A DNA stretch of 64,000 bases. Source: Achromobacter sp. HZ34. GTDB lineage: Bacteria; Pseudomonadota; Gammaproteobacteria; Burkholderiales; Burkholderiaceae_B. The translations under genes and the position numbers were made by a program. Numbering within the stretch: position 1 is the stretch's first letter; every line of letters begins with the position of its first letter. A model generated the notes under the pieces. That model did no database searches. It was given only the letters and a program-made list of their open reading frames with translations, and had not been told where the DNA came from. Where the stretch lies: contig NZ_NJIX01000001.1 in the NCBI RefSeq assembly GCF_002209485.1, positions 496,001-560,000 on the forward strand. Direction: 5' to 3'. Of this stretch, positions 7,977 to 15,937 are shown piece by piece.

Positions 7977-8720
7977 TCAGGTGATGCTCAACAAACGGGA
8001 TACGCGGGCGGCGGCGACCACCACCATCTGTGTCAGTTCTTCCGCGCGCGGCAGGCCACGCGAAGTCGGCGCCATCAGAGTCATGCAGCCGGCCAGGCGC
8101 TGGCCCGGGCCGAACAGGGGCGCACTGGCTCCCCATACCCCGTCATCGATTTCGTTCTGGCTGCGGGCGTAACCGGCCTCGCGAATGGCGGCCAGCGCCG
8201 CGCGGTCGGGCAAGGCCGGATCGGCGGGCTCGTCCTGCCAGGCATCCAGCACGGCATCGCGGCGCGCGGGCGGCAGATGGGCGAGCAGGCACTTGGCGGT
8301 GGCGCCTTTGCGCAACGGCACGCTGCGGCCTTTGATGAAGGAGCAGCGCAGGGCTTGCGGGCTTTCCAGCATGTCCAGGCAGATGGCGCGGTCGTTCACC
8401 GCCACGATCAAACCCACGCTTTCGTGGGACTGATGCACCAGGCGTTGCATATCCATGCGGGCCATATGCACCAGGCTGGAACTGGCGTCGAAGCCTTGCG
8501 CCAGCTGCAACCCCATGGGGCCGGGCGCGTAATTGCCATCTTCCTCCTGCACGAAGCCCCAGTGCTTGAGCCGGGCCAGTTGCCGGTAGAGCGAGCTGCG
8601 CGGCATGCCGGTGGCATCGGCCAGCTGTTGCGCGGTCACCGGCCCATTCCATTGGGCGAGCGTAGCCAGCACCAGCAGGACGCGGTCTTGGGCAGCGGGG
8701 GCAAGGTTGGTTGACGACAT
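7977..8720 (-). CDS. IclR-family transcriptional regulator
   Basis: About 247 residues with an N-terminal winged helix-turn-helix (TAQQLADATGMPRSSLYRQL) and a C-terminal IclR effector domain (MQRLVHQSHESVGLIVAVN, PLRKGATAKCLLAHLPP, PTSRGLPRAEELTQMVV). The gene is the first on the minus strand of the transporter-hutD-hutF block and probably controls it in response to a pathway metabolite. In many proteobacteria the hut regulator is the GntR-type HutC, so an IclR regulator here is notable. The start at 8720 (MSSTNLAP) is favoured over 8759. Dyad-symmetric sites crowd the upstream region. Confidence 0.88.
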   Translation of the reverse strand: MSSTNLAPAAQDRVLLVLATLAQWNGPVTAQQLADATGMPRSSLYRQLARLKHWGFVQEEDGNYAPGPMGLQLAQGFDASSSLVHMARMDMQRLVHQSHESVGLIVAVNDRAICLDMLESPQALRCSFIKGRSVPLRKGATAKCLLAHLPPARRDAVLDAWQDEPADPALPDRAALAAIREAGYARSQNEIDDGVWGASAPLFGPGQRLAGCMTLMAPTSRGLPRAEELTQMVVVAAARVSRLLSIT

Positions 8721-8765
8721 GATGTCCGCAGTATGGGACGAAAGCCCATCCGAGGCCAAGGCTCT

Positions 8766-8784
8766 ATTCCCATGAGATGGGAAT
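8766..8784. promoter_or_regulatory. Putative IclR operator, copy 1
   Basis: A perfect inverted repeat: arms ATTCCCAT (8766-8773) and ATGGGAAT (8777-8784) with spacer GAG. It lies about 45 bp upstream of the iclR start, a usual place for autoregulation. Confidence 0.6.
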
Positions 8785-8824
8785 GGAAGGCGGCTTTTGG
8801 TCGGCCCGAACTAGTCGCAAAACT

Positions 8825-8837
8825 TGGACTAAGTCCA
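8825..8837. promoter_or_regulatory. Perfect 13-bp dyad in the iclR upstream region
   Basis: The arms TGGACT and AGTCCA flank a central A. It differs in sequence from the CCCAT/ATGGG sites, so it may bind another protein or overlap a promoter. Confidence 0.4.
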
Positions 8838-8899
8838 TGATATGAGGGCTTATTCCAAGATTTAAGGGAAAACCCTAGGCGAACATAAATTGTGAGATG

Positions 8900-8914
8900 T
8901 CCCATCAAATGGGA
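8900..8914. promoter_or_regulatory. Putative IclR operator, copy 2
   Basis: The arms TCCCAT and ATGGGA with spacer CAA repeat the core of the site at 8766-8784 with the same 3-nt spacing, 130 bp away. The recurrence argues for a genuine protein-binding motif. Confidence 0.55.
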
Positions 8915-9066
8915 ATAGTGGCACATCCTGCCCCGATGCAGGGCGGGATGTGCTTCAACTTGGTGCAAATTGCAGGGCGTACGTGTCAGGCGGCGATTCC
9001 ATTCAGAGGCCACGCGACCGGCGTGGGTGTGTCGCGCCGGCGATACGGTTCCCTTATTAGACTGCA

Positions 9067-9085
9067 GATAAGAATAATTCTTGGT
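9067..9085 (+). promoter_or_regulatory. Candidate Fur box upstream of fecI
   Basis: GATAAGAATAATTCTTGGT matches the 19-bp Fur consensus at 12 positions by my count and contains the perfect dyad AAGAAT-A-ATTCTT. It lies about 90 bp upstream of the fecI start, consistent with iron repression of the signalling operon. Confidence 0.55.
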
Positions 9086-9175
9086 ATCATCGCCGTCTGA
9101 TTCTTGACCGGCTTTGCTGATTCGCGCGCGCTGCCTTCTTCCTTGTCAGCCGCAAGCCGCCGGATCGCTGCCATC

Positions 9176-9667
9176 ATGTCCATCGCCTTCCTGGAAAACC
9201 TGTACGTAGAGAACCACGCCTGGCTCTGCCTATGGCTGCGGCGCCGGCTCGACTGCGGCGAGGAGGCGGCCGATCTGGCGCACGATACGTTTCTACGAGT
9301 CCTGCGCAAGCCCGATGACCTGCCCGCCGTGCGCGAGCCGCGCGCCTACCTGACCACCATCGCGCGCGGCCTGGTCAATGACCACTGGCGGCGCCGTTCG
9401 CTGGAAAAGGCCTGGCTGGAAACCCTGGCCGCGCTGCCGGAGGACTTCGACGCAGCGCCGGAACGGCTGCTGGTGATGCAGCAGACGCTGCAGCAACTGG
9501 ACCTCATGCTGGCCGGACTGGCTGCCAAGGCGCGCGAGGTGTTCGTGCTGTCGCAGCTGGAAGGATTGACCTATGCGGAGATCGCGGCGCGCCTGAAGCT
9601 GAGCGACCGCACGGTCAAGCGCTATATGGCCCAGGGCTTCGAGCTTTGCCTGGCCTTGATCGACTGA
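9176..9667 (+). CDS. fecI: ECF sigma factor, FecI-like
   Basis: A 163-residue ECF sigma factor, normal length for the iron-signalling subgroup. Region 2 is near residues 10-45 (HAWLCLWLRRRLDCGEEAAD then LAHDTFLRVLR) and region 4 near 118-155 (AREVFVLSQLEGLTYAEIAA then RLKLSDRTVKRYM). It would direct RNA polymerase to the promoter of the adjacent receptor gene when FecR signals ligand binding. The ATG at 9176 gives MSIAFLENLYVENHAWL; a longer TTG frame starts at 9104. A Fur-box candidate lies upstream, and fecR begins 4 nt after the stop. Confidence 0.9.
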   Translation: MSIAFLENLYVENHAWLCLWLRRRLDCGEEAADLAHDTFLRVLRKPDDLPAVREPRAYLTTIARGLVNDHWRRRSLEKAWLETLAALPEDFDAAPERLLVMQQTLQQLDLMLAGLAAKAREVFVLSQLEGLTYAEIAARLKLSDRTVKRYMAQGFELCLALID

Positions 9668-9671
9668 AGCA

Positions 9672-10697
9672 ATGTCCGCCACCAGCAACGCGCCCTCGGG
9701 CACCAGCGCCGCAGCCGCCCTCGACCACGCTGTCATCCGTGAAGCGGCGCGCTGGCTGGTGCGCCTGCATTCCGGCGAGGCGGGCCCGGAAGACCACGCC
9801 GCCTTGCAGCGCTGGCGCCAGGAGCGAGCCGAGCACGAACTGGCCTGGCAGCGCGCGGAACGGCTGAGCGAACGTTTCGGCGCCTTGCCGCCGATGCTGG
9901 GCGTGCCGGTGCTCACGCGCGCCACGGGCCTGAACCGCCGCGCCCTGATGAAGACCCTGGCTGCCCTTGGCGTGACAGTGCCGGTGGCTTGGCTGGCCTA
10001 TCGATACGGCCCCGTGCTGGCGGCAGGGGCGGGGGACTATCGCAGCGCCGTGGGGGAACATCGGGAAGTCATCCTCGCGGATGGCAGCCAGGTGCAGCTC
10101 AATACCGCCACCACGCTGGATGTGCGCTACAGCGACGACAGCAGGCTGATGCGCCTGCGTGACGGCGAAATCTATGTAAGCACGGCGCCGGACACGGCCA
10201 CGCGCGCGCGGCCGTTCCTGATCGATACCGCGGCGGGACGCATGCGCGCCTTGGGCACGCGCTTCGTCGTCAGGCAGTTCGATGACAGCGAAGGCACCAC
10301 GTCCCTGGACGTGCTGGAGCACAGGGTCGAAGTGACCTTGCGATCCGGTGGCGCCCGCCGCATCGTCGACGCGGGGCAGTCCATCCGGTTCAGCGCCGAC
10401 GGGTTCAAGGCCACGCCGGCGGGCCAGCGCACGGCGGGTGCGGTGGTTGGACCTCCTGCCTGGACGCATGGGGCGCTGGAAGCCGACAACATGCGGCTGG
10501 ACGCATTCCTGGCGGAGTTGTCGCGCTACCGGCCTGGCATCGTGCGTTGCGACCCGGCGGTGGCGGGCCTGCGCGTGTCGGGTGTGTTCCAGCTGGCGGA
10601 TACCGACCATGTGCTGGCGGTGGTGGGGCAGACGCTGCCGGTGCGTATCGTGCGGCGGACCGGGTATTGGGTGACGGTCACCGCGGCGGCTTCTTGA
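9672..10697 (+). CDS. fecR: FecR-family anti-sigma/signal transducer
   Basis: A 341-residue inner-membrane regulator. The cytoplasmic anti-sigma part (about 1-85, REAARWLVRLHSGEAGPEDH and ALQRWRQERAEHELAWQRAE) is followed by one membrane segment (about 95-115, TLAALGVTVPVAWLAYRYG). The periplasmic FecR domain follows (YRSAVGEHREVILADGSQVQ, LNTATTLDVRYSDDSRLMRL, ALGTRFVVRQF). The C-terminal part would touch the receptor's STN domain. It sits between its partner sigma factor and the TonB receptor, the standard cell-surface signalling order. Confidence 0.92.
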   Translation: MSATSNAPSGTSAAAALDHAVIREAARWLVRLHSGEAGPEDHAALQRWRQERAEHELAWQRAERLSERFGALPPMLGVPVLTRATGLNRRALMKTLAALGVTVPVAWLAYRYGPVLAAGAGDYRSAVGEHREVILADGSQVQLNTATTLDVRYSDDSRLMRLRDGEIYVSTAPDTATRARPFLIDTAAGRMRALGTRFVVRQFDDSEGTTSLDVLEHRVEVTLRSGGARRIVDAGQSIRFSADGFKATPAGQRTAGAVVGPPAWTHGALEADNMRLDAFLAELSRYRPGIVRCDPAVAGLRVSGVFQLADTDHVLAVVGQTLPVRIVRRTGYWVTVTAAAS

Positions 10698-10890
10698 GAG
10701 ATCCGGTGGCCTGTTGATCCGTTGGTCTAATGGACTGGCGGTCCGTCGGTACGGCGTGCCGGCAGCGCAGCCCTGGTTCATACCATTGTTTCATTTGCTT
10801 TCAATTCAAACTGTCCTGGCGTGTCCTTTTCCGGATCGCTCGTCCGGCATAGGTCGCATCAACGAAGCACATGCGACAGGAGAGTGGAAA

Positions 10891-13428
10891 GTGGGATCGC
10901 TGGAACACCCGGCGCGCCAGGCCAATGCGCGCGCCGCAGGGAAGGGGAACAGGAAGGGCCAGGGCAGGGCGCACATCGCCATCACCGCGCTGACGGCACT
11001 GTCGGCGGCGTTGGCCGGTGGCGCCGTGTACGCGCCCGCAGCCATGGCACAGAGCGCGCCGCAGGCCGCTGTTCGCGCGTTCGACATCCCCGGCGGATCC
11101 CTGGCACAGGTACTCAGCGCGTATGGCAAGGCCGGCGGCATCACGGTGTCGTTCAGGCCGGAAGATGTGGCCGGCTTGAATAGCGCGGGCCTGCACGGCA
11201 GCTATACCGTCGCGGAAGGACTGGAACGCCTGCTGGCCGGGACGTCCCTGCGGGCGCTGCCACAGCCCGGCGAAGGCTACGTAGTCCGTGGGCCTGAATC
11301 TACGGGCGGCGCGCCGGGTGCGGCAGGCGGAGGCATCACGGGTGCTTCGGCGGCTGGTGGCGTAGCAGGCGCAGGCCCGGCAAATGGGTCGACGAGCAGC
11401 GCGTCAGCGGGTTCGGCCACGGCGGCCGAAGGCGGCACCGGTTCGACCATGGAAGCGATCCAGGTCAGCGGCAGCTGGCTGGGCACCGGCTTGCAGAACA
11501 GCGTGCAAAGCTTCGGCGGCGCCCGCACCTTGTTGCGCCGCGAGGATATCGCCGACAGCGGCGCGGCCAGCGTCGGTGACGTGTTGCGCCGGGTGCCGGG
11601 CGTGCAAATCAGCGGCAGCACCAGCGCGACGGGCAGCGCGGTGGGCCTGCACGTGGGGATACGCGGCCTGAACCCGCGCAATTCCTTCCGTACCACCATG
11701 CTGATCGACGGCATCCCCATGGCCATGGCGCCGTATGGACAGCCCAATCTGGTGATGTCGCCCGTCAGCCTGGGCAATATCGAATCGATCGACGTGGTGC
11801 GCGGTGGCGGCGCCGTGCGTTACGGGCCGCAGAACGTGGGCGGCATCATCAACTTCAAGACGCGCGCCATTCCGACGGAAAGCGGCCTGACCGCGGACGC
11901 CTCCGCCCGCTACAACGTCTTCAGCAAGGGCGGCACCAACACGCAGTACACCACCTTCCTGGGCACGCAGATGGACAACGGCCTGGGCGTGGCGCTGTTG
12001 TACTCCGGCATGGACGGCCAGGAGTGGCGCGACGGCAGCCACGACCGCTACAACGACGTGGCATTGAAGTGGCGCTATGAGATCACGCCGTCCTCGGAGA
12101 TCTACGGCAAATTCGCCCATTACGACGTGAAATCCGTGACGCCGGGCGGCCTGACGCCGGCGCAGTACCGCGACGACCCGTTCCAGAACACGCGTCCGAC
12201 GGACTATTGGAAGGGCCAGCGCGACCAGGTCGACGTGGGCTACCTGAACACCATCTCGGACACCCAGGAGTTCGAAGTGAGGGTGTATCACTACGACAGT
12301 TCGCGCGAAAGCCGGCTGATCAACGTGGCGCAGAAGCGCAATGATTTCCAGCCGCGCAACAACCAGGTGCTGGGTATCGAACCGCGCTACACGCAGCGGA
12401 TCGAGTGGGGCCCGACCACCCATGACGTCACCGTGGGCTACCGCTACATCCACGAGACGGGCCAGGACAAGCGCTATAGCGAATCGCTGGCGACGGGCGC
12501 GCAGACGGGCCGGACGGTGTTCGACAACAGCACCAGCGCGAATTCCGTCTATATCGACGACCGCATTGCGTATGGCAACTGGCGCGTCACCCCCGGCGTG
12601 CGCTACGAGAAAATCGACACCGACCGCGAGCCCAGCGGCACCACCGACAGCACGGCCTTCAAGGTGAAGAACAGCAAGGGCCTGCCTTCGCTGAACATCG
12701 CCTATCTGGTCAGTCCGGACCTGACGCTGTACACCAACTACAGCACGTCGTTCGGCGCGGTGCAGTACACACAGCTGAACTCGATGTCGGATTCCAATCC
12801 GCTGAAGCCGGAGATCGCCAAGACGGTCGAAGCGGGCATGCGCTATAGCGGCGAGCAGGTGCACAGCGAGTTGACGGTGTTCAACCTGCGTTTCGACAAC
12901 CAGATCCTGTCGATTCCCGGCACCAATCCCGCGGTGTTCCGCAACCTGGGCGCGACGACGCACAACGGCGTGGAATTCGCGGCGGATTATGACTTCGACC
13001 GCGCCGGGCCGCTGGCGGGTTTGAACCTGTATGCCAATTACACCTATGTGCGCGCCATCCAGAAATCCGGCGACGACAGCGGCAAGGACGTGCCGTTCTA
13101 TTCGCGCCAGACGGGCACGCTGGGCGGCCGGTACAGCGTGAAGCAGTGGGCCTTCAACGTGTTCACCACGGCGCAGAGCAGCCAGTATTCCGACACGGCC
13201 AATACGGTGCAGGAGTCGGCGGACGGCATCAACGGCCGGGTGCCGGGTTTCAGCGTGTGGAATGCACAGGTCAGCTACAAGCTGCAGAGCCGTCCTGGCA
13301 GCGAGATCCAGGTGGGGGTGAACAATCTGTTCGACCGGCGCTACTACACGCGCAATACCGACAGCGATGGCGGCCGCATGGTGGGCGCGCCGCGCATGGT
13401 GTACGTGCAGGCCCGCATCGCGTATTGA
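10891..13428 (+). CDS. fecA: TonB-dependent ferric citrate-type receptor, FecA-like
   Basis: An 845-residue outer-membrane receptor. The order is signal peptide (to about AAMA), STN signalling domain (AVRAFDIPGGSLAQVLSAYG, GSYTVAEGLERLLAGTSLRA), an Ala/Gly/Ser linker, plug, and 22-strand barrel ending in an aromatic residue (VYVQARIAY). The plug segment LIDGIPMAMAPYGQPNL and VVRGGGAVRYGPQNVGGIIN closely resembles E. coli FecA, which carries diferric dicitrate, so a ferric-citrate-like ligand is likely though not proven. The start is a GTG at 10891 with AGGAG upstream; the frame extends back to 10714 without a signal peptide at its start. The STN domain and the upstream fecI-fecR pair imply ligand-induced transcription. 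Confidence 0.9.
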   Translation: MGSLEHPARQANARAAGKGNRKGQGRAHIAITALTALSAALAGGAVYAPAAMAQSAPQAAVRAFDIPGGSLAQVLSAYGKAGGITVSFRPEDVAGLNSAGLHGSYTVAEGLERLLAGTSLRALPQPGEGYVVRGPESTGGAPGAAGGGITGASAAGGVAGAGPANGSTSSASAGSATAAEGGTGSTMEAIQVSGSWLGTGLQNSVQSFGGARTLLRREDIADSGAASVGDVLRRVPGVQISGSTSATGSAVGLHVGIRGLNPRNSFRTTMLIDGIPMAMAPYGQPNLVMSPVSLGNIESIDVVRGGGAVRYGPQNVGGIINFKTRAIPTESGLTADASARYNVFSKGGTNTQYTTFLGTQMDNGLGVALLYSGMDGQEWRDGSHDRYNDVALKWRYEITPSSEIYGKFAHYDVKSVTPGGLTPAQYRDDPFQNTRPTDYWKGQRDQVDVGYLNTISDTQEFEVRVYHYDSSRESRLINVAQKRNDFQPRNNQVLGIEPRYTQRIEWGPTTHDVTVGYRYIHETGQDKRYSESLATGAQTGRTVFDNSTSANSVYIDDRIAYGNWRVTPGVRYEKIDTDREPSGTTDSTAFKVKNSKGLPSLNIAYLVSPDLTLYTNYSTSFGAVQYTQLNSMSDSNPLKPEIAKTVEAGMRYSGEQVHSELTVFNLRFDNQILSIPGTNPAVFRNLGATTHNGVEFAADYDFDRAGPLAGLNLYANYTYVRAIQKSGDDSGKDVPFYSRQTGTLGGRYSVKQWAFNVFTTAQSSQYSDTANTVQESADGINGRVPGFSVWNAQVSYKLQSRPGSEIQVGVNNLFDRRYYTRNTDSDGGRMVGAPRMVYVQARIAY

Positions 13429-13462
13429 TGGCTTATGCATCGACGGCTGATGTAGTGGATTG

Positions 13463-14719
13463 ATGGCGGATCGAGACATGCGCAAGCTTTGGCTGCAGGC
13501 TCACCGGTGGATGGCCTTGAGCCTGGGCTGGGTATTGATCCTGTCCGGGCTGACCGGCGCGACGCTGGTGGTGTTGCGGCCGCTGGATCAGTGGCTGCAT
13601 CCGGAACTATTCGTTGCAACAGGATCTGGTGTAGCGGATGGCGCCGGCGACGCAGCCGGAAATGCCGCGCGAAGTCCGGTAACGGGGCGCAGCCTGGCTG
13701 GGGGCGGAACGCCAGGCACGGGCGTCACGCTTGAATCGCTGCGTGCGACGCTGGCGCGGGAGTTTGGCGGCCAAGGCAATTTCTCGTTCCGCCCGCCGCG
13801 CGAGCCTGGCGAGACTCTGCAGGTGCTGGTGCGGGCAGGCTGGCGCGGCACCGTGTACATCGATCCCGTATCAGGCAGGGAGCAGGGCAGGCGCGGCGAG
13901 AACGAGGGGATGGTGGCGCTGCTGTATGGCCTGCATAGCGCTTTGTGGCTGCAGCAGACCGGCAAGGCCATCCTTGCCTGCGTCGCCGGCATCTATGTCC
14001 TGCTCATGATCACGGGACTCGTGCTGTGGTGGCCACGCAAATGGCCGCCGACGCTGCGGATCGAGTTACGCAAGGGCTTGTTGCGCGGTTTGTTCGACGT
14101 CCACCGGACTGTCGGCGCCTTGCTGGCCCTGGCACTTTGCGTGTCCATTGCCACGGGCGCGTACCTGGCGTGGCGGCCGATCGGCGGCTGGATCACGGCG
14201 GCCAGCGGCGCCAGCAAAGTGCTTGCGCCGAAGCTGCCCAAGTTGCCGATGCCGATGCCTTTGCCGATGCCCAGTCAGTCGGCAGGCGCGCCGGCATCTC
14301 CAGAGCAATCCAGTGCGGCTGACCGGGGCGCGTCGCCGCGCCAGCCGCTGGATGCGCTGGCCGCCAGTGCCCAGGCTGCCTTCCCGGATGGCCGGATCGA
14401 CCTGTTCCTTTACACGCCGCATCTCGATCGGCCGCTGGTGGTGCGCATGCACGTACCGGACGATCCGCACCCCAACGGGCGTTCCACCGTCTGGCTCGAC
14501 CCCCGCACTGGCGCGGTCCTGGGCAAGGTGCGCTGGAACGACCTTGACCCCGGCACCCGCATCAATTCGATCGTCTATCCGCTGCACACGGGCGAACTGG
14601 GCGGCGTGCCGCTGCAGGCGGCCATCGCCACCCTGGGCCTGGCCCTGGCCACGCTGGGCATCAGCGGCCTCTGGTTATGGCTACGCCGCCGCAGCGCGCG
14701 GCGGCGTAGCGTCGTGTAG
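13463..14719 (+). CDS. PepSY-associated membrane protein
   Basis: A 418-residue inner-membrane protein of the PepSY_TM family. It begins with LWLQAHRWMALSLGWVLILS GLTGATLVVL (first membrane segment). Further segments lie around residues 165-195 (KAILACVAGIYVLLMITGLV), 215-245 (HRTVGALLALALCVSIATGA) and near the C-terminus (AAIATLGLALATLGISGLWL). Periplasmic PepSY-like parts lie between them. A low-complexity PMPMPLPMPS stretch follows the third segment. Such proteins often accompany siderophore receptors and are proposed to reduce iron chelates in or at the periplasm. It lies 34 nt after fecA and is probably co-transcribed. An alternative start is the ATG at 13478. Confidence 0.85.
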   Translation: MADRDMRKLWLQAHRWMALSLGWVLILSGLTGATLVVLRPLDQWLHPELFVATGSGVADGAGDAAGNAARSPVTGRSLAGGGTPGTGVTLESLRATLAREFGGQGNFSFRPPREPGETLQVLVRAGWRGTVYIDPVSGREQGRRGENEGMVALLYGLHSALWLQQTGKAILACVAGIYVLLMITGLVLWWPRKWPPTLRIELRKGLLRGLFDVHRTVGALLALALCVSIATGAYLAWRPIGGWITAASGASKVLAPKLPKLPMPMPLPMPSQSAGAPASPEQSSAADRGASPRQPLDALAASAQAAFPDGRIDLFLYTPHLDRPLVVRMHVPDDPHPNGRSTVWLDPRTGAVLGKVRWNDLDPGTRINSIVYPLHTGELGGVPLQAAIATLGLALATLGISGLWLWLRRRSARRRSVV

Positions 14720-14784
14720 TGGGGGCGCGGCGCGGCATGGCGTGGCGCCGTGTAGCGCGAGGCGTCGCGCCAAAAACTCTTTCT

Positions 14785-14822
14785 CGAAAAAACGTGGGGA
14801 TCGCGCGAAGCCGCGCGATCCC
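14785..14822 (-). terminator. Rho-independent terminator of the SDR gene
   Basis: The perfect 11-bp arms GGGATCGCGCG (14797-14807) and CGCGCGATCCC (14812-14822) flank a 4-nt loop. Reading leftward, the stem is followed closely by a six-T run, so it serves the minus-strand SDR gene, which stops at 14851. Confidence 0.75.
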
Positions 14823-14850
14823 TAGGCTGCTTTCAGGCGAAAATCCACTT

Positions 14851-15870
14851 TTACCGCGCGGCGACGACCGGGAACTTCACGCCGATCAACGCTTCGCTGA
14901 CGATCCACAGCCGCGTGGCTGCCACCGGGTCGACGGCGTGTTCGGCGACGCCGCGGCCGCCGCCGCCGACATCGGTGGCGCTCAATTCGGCGTCCGCCAG
15001 GCCGGCCACATCGACATCCTCGCAATACAGCCCGCCCAGTCCGTCCAGGCGAGGATGAACCGCGCACCACACCTGCGTGGCCGCGCCTTGCGCGACAGAC
15101 TTCTTGCCCCGGTACGGATCGATCACCGGTTGTCCCGCCGCATCCAGGGCGCCGAAGGTCTGCAATTCCTCGGCGCTCAGGTGCTGCGCCAGATTGGTGA
15201 CGATGCCGCCCGGATGCACCGAGAACGCCCGTACGCCCGCTTCGCGGCCACGGCGATCCAGTTCCAGGGCGAACAGCGCATTGGCCGTCTTGGACTGTCC
15301 ATACGCGGCCCACCGGTCATAGGCGCAGCGCGCGAACGCCAGATCATCGAAGCGCACCGGCGAAAACCGGTGCCCGCGTGAAGACAGCGCCACCACCCGC
15401 GCATTGCCGGCGGCGGACAGGGCCGGCCACAGCCGCCCGGTCAAGGCGAAATGGCCGATGTGATTGACGGCGAACTGCAGCTCCAGGCCGCGTTCGTCGC
15501 GTTGCAGTTCGGGCAGGGCCATGATGCCCGCGCTTAGCATCAGGATGTCCAGCGCCCGGCGTTCGGCCAGGAAGCGTTCGGCGAAGCGGTCGATGGTGCG
15601 CTTGTCGCCAAGATCCATCGCCCAGACTTCAACGTTAGGGATGGCGGCCAGCCGCTCGCGCGCCCTGGCTTCGTCGCGGGCCGGCACGATCACCCGTGCG
15701 CCGGCTTGCGCCATGACACGCACGGCTTCCTGCCCCAGGCCGGAATAGCCGCCGGTGACGATGGCCGTGCGGCCGGTCAGGTCGATGCCCGCCATGACTT
15801 CAGCGGCTGTGGTGGCGGCATCGAAGCCGGAAAGCAGGGGAGTTTGAATAGGGGTCACTTGCTGCAGCAT
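14851..15870 (-). CDS. Short-chain dehydrogenase/reductase
   Basis: A 339-residue protein, long for a classical SDR and close to the retinol-dehydrogenase/WWOX-like oxidoreductases. The cofactor motif is TGGYSGLGQE (glycine-rich TGxxxGxG), followed by AMDLGDKRTIDRFAERFL, the NNAG-equivalent LSAGIM, and the active site with Ser in VVALSSRGHR and YGQSKTANALFALEL (YxxxK with Tyr and Lys present). The segment FSVHPGGIVTNLAQHL is family-typical. The substrate is not evident. Translation starts at the ATG with AGGAG upstream. It is divergent from an AraC gene, its probable regulator, and followed by a terminator. Confidence 0.9.
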   Translation of the reverse strand: MLQQVTPIQTPLLSGFDAATTAAEVMAGIDLTGRTAIVTGGYSGLGQEAVRVMAQAGARVIVPARDEARARERLAAIPNVEVWAMDLGDKRTIDRFAERFLAERRALDILMLSAGIMALPELQRDERGLELQFAVNHIGHFALTGRLWPALSAAGNARVVALSSRGHRFSPVRFDDLAFARCAYDRWAAYGQSKTANALFALELDRRGREAGVRAFSVHPGGIVTNLAQHLSAEELQTFGALDAAGQPVIDPYRGKKSVAQGAATQVWCAVHPRLDGLGGLYCEDVDVAGLADAELSATDVGGGGRGVAEHAVDPVAATRLWIVSEALIGVKFPVVAAR

Positions 15871-15937
15871 GGTTGGACTCCTGAGAGGGAATTGCTGGAA
15901 TGCCACGAGAGTTTGCGCTAAAGTCCTCGAACGATTA

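Larger units (their letters stand above)
8721..9175. other. Intergenic regulatory region between iclR and fecI
   Basis: A 455-bp gap, noticeably more AT-rich than its surroundings, with no credible gene. It contains three dyads near the iclR start (8766-8784, 8825-8837, 8900-8914) and a Fur-box-like sequence near the fecI start (9067-9085). It should hold the divergent promoters of the iclR/hut operon and the fec operon. Confidence 0.7.

Noticed and set aside
8733-8749. ATGGG and CCCAT halves near the iclR start as a third operator
   Set aside because: The half-sites are everted and 7 nt apart, unlike the two matching sites, so chance is likely.
11404-13485. A 693-codon frame antisense to fecA
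   Set aside because: No recognisable domain; it overlaps the conserved plug and barrel of the receptor.
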